A stretch of 32,356 nt of DNA from a virus: IMG/VR virus record IMGVR_UViG_3300001419_000025, positions 1 through 32,356 of that record; one strand, 5' to 3'. Both the position numbers and the translations under genes were made by a program. Shown here in pieces: positions 28,336-32,356 of the stretch. The notes under the pieces were generated by a model. That model did no database searches, had not been told where the DNA came from, and worked only from the letters and a program-made list of their open reading frames with translations. The first letter of the stretch is position 1. Every line of letters starts with the position of its first letter.

Positions 28336-31043
28336 TGGCTGATTTAAGACGTACAATAGAAATAATATTTAATGGTGTTGACAATGTTTCTGATGAGATT
28401 GGGGATATTGATAATTCCATTGGCGGATTCGCAGGAAGTATAGAATCAGCAACTCAACCACTCGCTGATTTATCAAAAAATATTCTACAAGTTGAAGCAG
28501 CCCTCGGAGCATTAGGTGTTGCGCTCTTAACTTATACCGCTAGCGTTTCTATAGATTTTGAAGCTGCTCAAGCAGGACTTCAAAAAGTATTAGGGGATTC
28601 TGAAGGTTCAGTTGCTGATTATACTAATACACTGGATAATTTATCTTTACAATTTGGTGTTGCTGGCGACTCTACCCTTGATGCTGTAACTAATTTTAAG
28701 CAAGCTGGTTTTTCTATAAATGAATCGTTAACGTTAACTGAAACGGCTTTAACCGCTGTTAAAATTGCTGAATTAGAATCCAATGAAGCCGCTGGTTTAT
28801 TAGTAGCTACAATTAAAGGTTTAGGGTTAGAAGCCGAAGATGCTACACATATCTTAGATGCTTGGAATGAAGTGTCTAATAAGAATGCAGCAACAGCAAA
28901 AGAACTAGCAATAGCAACATCAAGCCTTGCACCAGTTGCCAGAAATGCAGGGCTTAGTTTTAATGAGGCTGTTGGTTTAGTTACTCCAATTATTGAAGTA
29001 TTTGGCTCAGGAAGTGAAGCAGCTAATGCTTTAAAAACGGGGCTCGCTAACTTAATATCAGATACTCCAAAAGTTACAGATTCACTGGCTGAATTAGGTA
29101 TAGCACAACAGGATGCCAATGGTGAATTGAGATTGGCAGGCGATATACTAGCTGATTTGGGGGCTGTTTGGCCGACATTAACAGATTCACAGAAAGCTAA
29201 CTTTGGTATTCAGTTATTTGGAAAAGAGCAATATGCTAGGATGTCAGCAACGCTTAACGAATATTCTAAAGTAGTAGATGTTACTTCACAAGCGGAAACC
29301 GCAGCAGGGTCTGCTAAGAAAGAATTGGCTAGTGTTACTTCAACAACTAAATTTGCTATAGAGCAATTTGCAGCTGCATTTCAACTTGCATCTAAAGCCG
29401 TAGGAGATCAGTTCTTACCGAGTATTAATCCTGCTGTAAAAGCAATGACTTCTTTAACTAAGTCATTTGCAGAAGTTGTTAAGGATGGCGGGTTAAAGCC
29501 TTTATTTGATTTGCTTAATCCTTTGTTTGATGAGTTTACAAAGAACATAGAAAAGATAGCAGAAAACTTACCAGAGGCATTTGAAGGAGTAGACTTTAAT
29601 GGACTGGCTGATTCCTTTAGAAACTTAGGTGGAGAAGTTGGTGATTTATTTGGGGGAATTGATTTAACTACAGCAGAAGGATTGCAAGATTTTATACAGG
29701 GTATAGTTGATGCTTTAGCTGCATTAAATAATACAGCAGCAGGCATACTTGATGGTCTTTCACCTGTAATTGATGCAATCAAAGCAATAGCCACTTCAGC
29801 AGGTTCGGCAGAAAACAGCACTGCTACATTTGCTGGTCAATTACTGGGATTAGGCACAACGATAAATGTCTTTAGCGGTTGGATAAGCGGATTAACAGAC
29901 GTTTTTAGTGCTTTATCTGATGCTTTAATAATCGTATTAAGCGTTAATGCTTTAGGTGGATTGCCTGCCAGTTTAACCAATATAGCACCGGCTGCAACAA
30001 ACGCTATTAGTTTGCTTGGAAAAGGTGGTCTTGTTGGTGCGGTTGGATTGCTAAGTTATGAAGTCACTAAATGGGCAGCAGAAGAAAGCGGTTTAACAGA
30101 AACTCTCGCAGATTGGGCTTTAGAGTTAACAGGGGTTAATGATGATTTACGCGAAAATCAAAAGATATTAGAAGATCAAGCTAGAGCAGCACACGAAAAT
30201 GCTGCAGCTAACTTAGAAACAAAAGAGGTTTTTGAAGAACAGAAACAACCGATAAAAGAAACAGATACAGCAACAGAATCTTTAATTCAAACTAGTGATA
30301 GATACGCTAATCTGTTAGAACACATGGGGTTAAATCTTCAAGGCATTAAAGAGGAACAAGAGAAATTAAAAGATACTGTTGATGACTCTGTTGAAACTTT
30401 TGATAATGCATCTGATGTTAACGGTGCTTGGATAGAGATAATAAAAGATGGAAAAGTACAATTTGCTAGATATGAAGATGTAGTTGGCAAGACAAAAGAC
30501 ACCACTAAAGACCTTGCAAAAGCAGAAGAAGAAGCAGCAAACAAAGCTCAGAAATTAGCAACCGATGCTTTAAAAGCGGAAACAGCCCTTGAGAAAATAG
30601 CATCTAATGAAAGAATTAAAAACCTTGAGTTTGCTGTTGAATTTAAAACAGCACAGATAGAAGCTGAAACTAAACGGATTGAAGCTGCATTTGAAAGTCT
30701 AACTGAAACAACAACAGCATCAGCAGGATTAATAGGTGAACTATTTGGAGTTTTAACAAGTACAGATGACAGGTTTAAAGAGTTAGAGATAGAAAGCGCA
30801 ATTGACAAAGTGCAAGACTTAATGAAGCAACAAATAGACAAACAAGGCGAATTGATAGATGCTCAGATAGCACAACTAGAAGCAGCAGCAGAAAGAATGG
30901 CGTCAGGGGACGCTTTATTAACTGTTGATGGTGGGGATTTACAACCTGAATTACAAGCTATAATGGAGTCTTTGTTTAAGTCTATACGGATTGAGATGTC
31001 AGCTTCTTACGAGGATTATTTACTGGGACTTGGTACAATATGA
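28335..31043 (+). CDS. Tape measure protein, TP901-1 type (902 aa)
   Basis: The longest ORF, mostly helical. Residues ~70-350 are the TP901 core: SIDFEAAQAGLQKVLGD, AGFSINESLTLTETAL, IKGLGLEAEDATHILDAWNE, and LFGKEQYARMSATLNEYSK. Hydrophobic stretches occur at about 50-73 and 510-590, and a long charged coiled coil lies near 740-870. The protein sets tail length and is threaded through the tube; 902 residues would predict a tail of roughly 130 nm using about 0.15 nm per residue. No peptidase domain was seen. Confidence 0.92.
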   Translation: MADLRRTIEIIFNGVDNVSDEIGDIDNSIGGFAGSIESATQPLADLSKNILQVEAALGALGVALLTYTASVSIDFEAAQAGLQKVLGDSEGSVADYTNTLDNLSLQFGVAGDSTLDAVTNFKQAGFSINESLTLTETALTAVKIAELESNEAAGLLVATIKGLGLEAEDATHILDAWNEVSNKNAATAKELAIATSSLAPVARNAGLSFNEAVGLVTPIIEVFGSGSEAANALKTGLANLISDTPKVTDSLAELGIAQQDANGELRLAGDILADLGAVWPTLTDSQKANFGIQLFGKEQYARMSATLNEYSKVVDVTSQAETAAGSAKKELASVTSTTKFAIEQFAAAFQLASKAVGDQFLPSINPAVKAMTSLTKSFAEVVKDGGLKPLFDLLNPLFDEFTKNIEKIAENLPEAFEGVDFNGLADSFRNLGGEVGDLFGGIDLTTAEGLQDFIQGIVDALAALNNTAAGILDGLSPVIDAIKAIATSAGSAENSTATFAGQLLGLGTTINVFSGWISGLTDVFSALSDALIIVLSVNALGGLPASLTNIAPAATNAISLLGKGGLVGAVGLLSYEVTKWAAEESGLTETLADWALELTGVNDDLRENQKILEDQARAAHENAAANLETKEVFEEQKQPIKETDTATESLIQTSDRYANLLEHMGLNLQGIKEEQEKLKDTVDDSVETFDNASDVNGAWIEIIKDGKVQFARYEDVVGKTKDTTKDLAKAEEEAANKAQKLATDALKAETALEKIASNERIKNLEFAVEFKTAQIEAETKRIEAAFESLTETTTASAGLIGELFGVLTSTDDRFKELEIESAIDKVQDLMKQQIDKQGELIDAQIAQLEAAAERMASGDALLTVDGGDLQPELQAIMESLFKSIRIEMSASYEDYLLGLGTI

Positions 31044-31396
31044 TAACCATTAACACTAAGAATTATAATACAGCAGGTTCTTTTGTATTCTACGATAAAG
31101 ATATGTTATCCCCTCCTGCTGAATACAAGAATATTGAGCGAAGAGTTAACAGAACTAAAACTTTAGACGGTGGTGTTTATATTTCAGATAACGGTTATGC
31201 GGTTGGCGATAAGACTTTAATAATTACACTGAATCAACCTGATAAAGATTTAATAGCCTCTTTAGAAACTATATTTTCAACCAATTCAGAATATATAACC
31301 AGTACTGATATCGGGGTCTATTTAAGTGTTTTAAAAGATGTGAAATATTCAGGTGGAAACGCAACAATAACATTTTTAATTAAGGAAGAAGCATAA
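31040..31396 (+). CDS. Putative minor tail / tail-tip protein (118 aa)
   Basis: Starts at an ATGA overlap with the tape measure gene. It is a beta-rich protein with SFVFYDKDMLSPPAEYKNIE and GGVYISDNGYAVGDKTLIIT. Position right after the tape measure suggests a tail-tip part, but I do not recognise the family. The stop and next start overlap. Confidence 0.65.
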   Translation: MITINTKNYNTAGSFVFYDKDMLSPPAEYKNIERRVNRTKTLDGGVYISDNGYAVGDKTLIITLNQPDKDLIASLETIFSTNSEYITSTDIGVYLSVLKDVKYSGGNATITFLIKEEA

Positions 31397-31821
31397 TGGC
31401 GAACGTAAGATTAGCAAACGCAAGTCAGCAAGCAGCCGGAGATGCTGTTGTTGATTTAATTGATGGAGGAACAACTGCTGGAACTATTAAGATCTATGAT
31501 GGTACTCAACCGGCTGATGCTAATACTGCAATCACGACTCAAGTTTTATTAGCTCAATTAACTTTTAGTGATCCGGCATTTGGAGCAACTGCGACAAGTG
31601 GAATTGCTACGGCAAGTGCAATCACTGGTGACACTGATGCAGATGCCACAGGGACAGCTTCATGGGCTAGAATAGAAGATAGCAATGGTAATACTATATT
31701 TGATTGTGATGTCGGTGAGGTGGCTGACAGTGCAACTATAACGCTAGATAACAAGTCTATTATAGCAACAGGTACAGTGAACATGACCTCGTTTACAATT
31801 ACTATGCCTGATGGAACCTAA
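31396..31821 (+). CDS. Putative tail/virion protein (141 aa)
   Basis: Starts MANVRLANASQQAAGDAVVD, then GGTTAGTIKIYDGTQPADAN and LLAQLTFSDPAFGATA. This 'A..D..vdl.D.G...G.i.iY.G..Pa......t....LLa.l.fs.PaFg' pattern recurs in short phage proteins beside tail-fibre genes; the function is not known. Ala/Thr-rich, beta-strand dominated. Coupled by TAATG overlaps on both sides. Confidence 0.7.
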   Translation: MANVRLANASQQAAGDAVVDLIDGGTTAGTIKIYDGTQPADANTAITTQVLLAQLTFSDPAFGATATSGIATASAITGDTDADATGTASWARIEDSNGNTIFDCDVGEVADSATITLDNKSIIATGTVNMTSFTITMPDGT

Positions 31822-32356
31822 TGAGTTACTCATCACGTGTCAACTCTTTATCACCTGTTGGATATTGGAGGCTAGGAGATACCAGCGGGCCAACTGCAAC
31901 AGATGAAACAGGGTCATTCGATGGAACTTATACAGGTACATCATCCCCTACATTAAATGTAACTGGGTTATTAACTGGCGACTCTGATAAGTGTATTACT
32001 TTAGATGGTATTGATGCTTCTGTAGAAATCCCAAATGTAGGATTAACCACTGCAACTGGTGGAACATTCACACTATTATTTTCAACAACAACACCAGCAA
32101 CCAATAACTTCAATGAGATATTATTTTCCTCTTACGGTACAGATGATTCAAATATAATAAAAGTCAGTGTTTCTAATTCAGGTGGAATTGCTATACAAGT
32201 TGGTTCAGAATCCACTGATATATTTGGGTCAGGTTATGATGACGGAAATGCTCATCATTTAGTTCTATTATCCAGTGGAGCAGTTTATGTAGATGGTTCT
32301 TTAATAGGTACATTTACTAGGTCTGCTCCAAACTTTGATGTAGCAAACAGTTATTC
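31821..32356 (+). CDS. LamG/concanavalin-like tail fibre protein, N-terminal part (runs off the window)
   Basis: 178 codons are present and no stop occurs before the window edge. The start is MSYSSRVNSLSPVGYWRLGD, followed by a DETGSFDGTYTG segment and CITLDGIDASVEIPN, typical of LamG-like lectin domains ('p..yWrl.e.sg..a.D.sG....gty...........g..f.G.....v'). Later come DDGNAHHLVLLSSGAVYVDG and SLIGTF, the second half of the fold. Likely a receptor-binding or fibre component. The end is outside the window. Confidence 0.8.
   Translation, partial: MSYSSRVNSLSPVGYWRLGDTSGPTATDETGSFDGTYTGTSSPTLNVTGLLTGDSDKCITLDGIDASVEIPNVGLTTATGGTFTLLFSTTTPATNNFNEILFSSYGTDDSNIIKVSVSNSGGIAIQVGSESTDIFGSGYDDGNAHHLVLLSSGAVYVDGSLIGTFTRSAPNFDVANSY

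Noticed and set aside
28619-29119. 166-codon minus-strand ORF inside the tape measure gene
   Set aside because: Shadow of the tape measure coding strand; no ribosome-binding site or recognisable motif.

Overview
The window is almost certainly part of an AT-rich, long-tailed double-stranded DNA phage (Caudoviricetes, siphovirus plan) or prophage of a Gram-negative host. The evidence for this is a full HK97-type head gene set, a lambda-style tail set with a GGGAAAG frameshift site, a long tape-measure gene, and a lipoprotein with a clear lipobox. No integrase, repressor, tRNA or rRNA gene was seen. Nearly all genes lie on the + strand in tightly overlapping TAATG/ATGA operons; the one clear minus-strand gene is a homing-endonuclease-like gene. 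The last gene runs off the right edge.

Layout. (1) 1-308: arrays of a degenerate GGCAA-type pentamer interleaved with two exact 71-bp repeats. (2) 309-3997: early DNA-metabolism genes: an unknown 150-aa protein, the wreck of a helicase gene (764-888), a sliding-clamp homologue, a RadD/YejH-like SF2 helicase and a VRR-NUC nuclease. (3) 4003-5222: a small gene with its own promoter and terminator, then about 830 bp of non-coding, structured DNA (large dyads, four 10-bp iterons, an AT tract) that could be a replication origin and may carry an insertion-sequence relic. (4) 5159-7726: a promoter with an overlapping operator, two tandem paralogues, several very small genes, a MazG-like pyrophosphohydrolase and a short D5-type SF3 helicase. 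(5) 7738-10308: promoter, small terminase, and large terminase interrupted by an intein. (6) 10344-17054: tail-fibre/adhesin genes, placed unusually between terminase and portal. (7) 17032-20012: lipoprotein, tiny membrane protein, antisense homing-endonuclease-like gene, DUF1353, coiled-coil/TM protein, a hybrid ORF and an M15 peptidase (lysis/envelope cassette). (8) 20074-26732: portal fused to a Mu F-like domain, protease, major capsid, decoration-like protein, connectors and tail terminator. (9) 26748-32356: tail tube, G/GT chaperones, tape measure and tip/fibre genes.

The most striking item is the large terminase gene. Its 314-codon intein sits at the C-terminal nuclease motif. Inside that intein, in the -1 frame, lies a complete 216-codon HNH endonuclease gene with two zinc-finger modules and its own ribosome-binding site. 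The intein frame stays open across the whole overlap, so about 650 bp appear to be read in two frames. A U UUA AAA slippery heptamer stands just upstream in the phase that leads into the HNH frame. The intein also lacks the usual penultimate His. Together with the antisense homing-endonuclease-like gene flanked by a 9-bp direct repeat and a hybrid ORF carrying a similar N-terminus, this suggests repeated invasion by homing elements.

All calls come from reading the sequence and from remembered family motifs; no database search was run.
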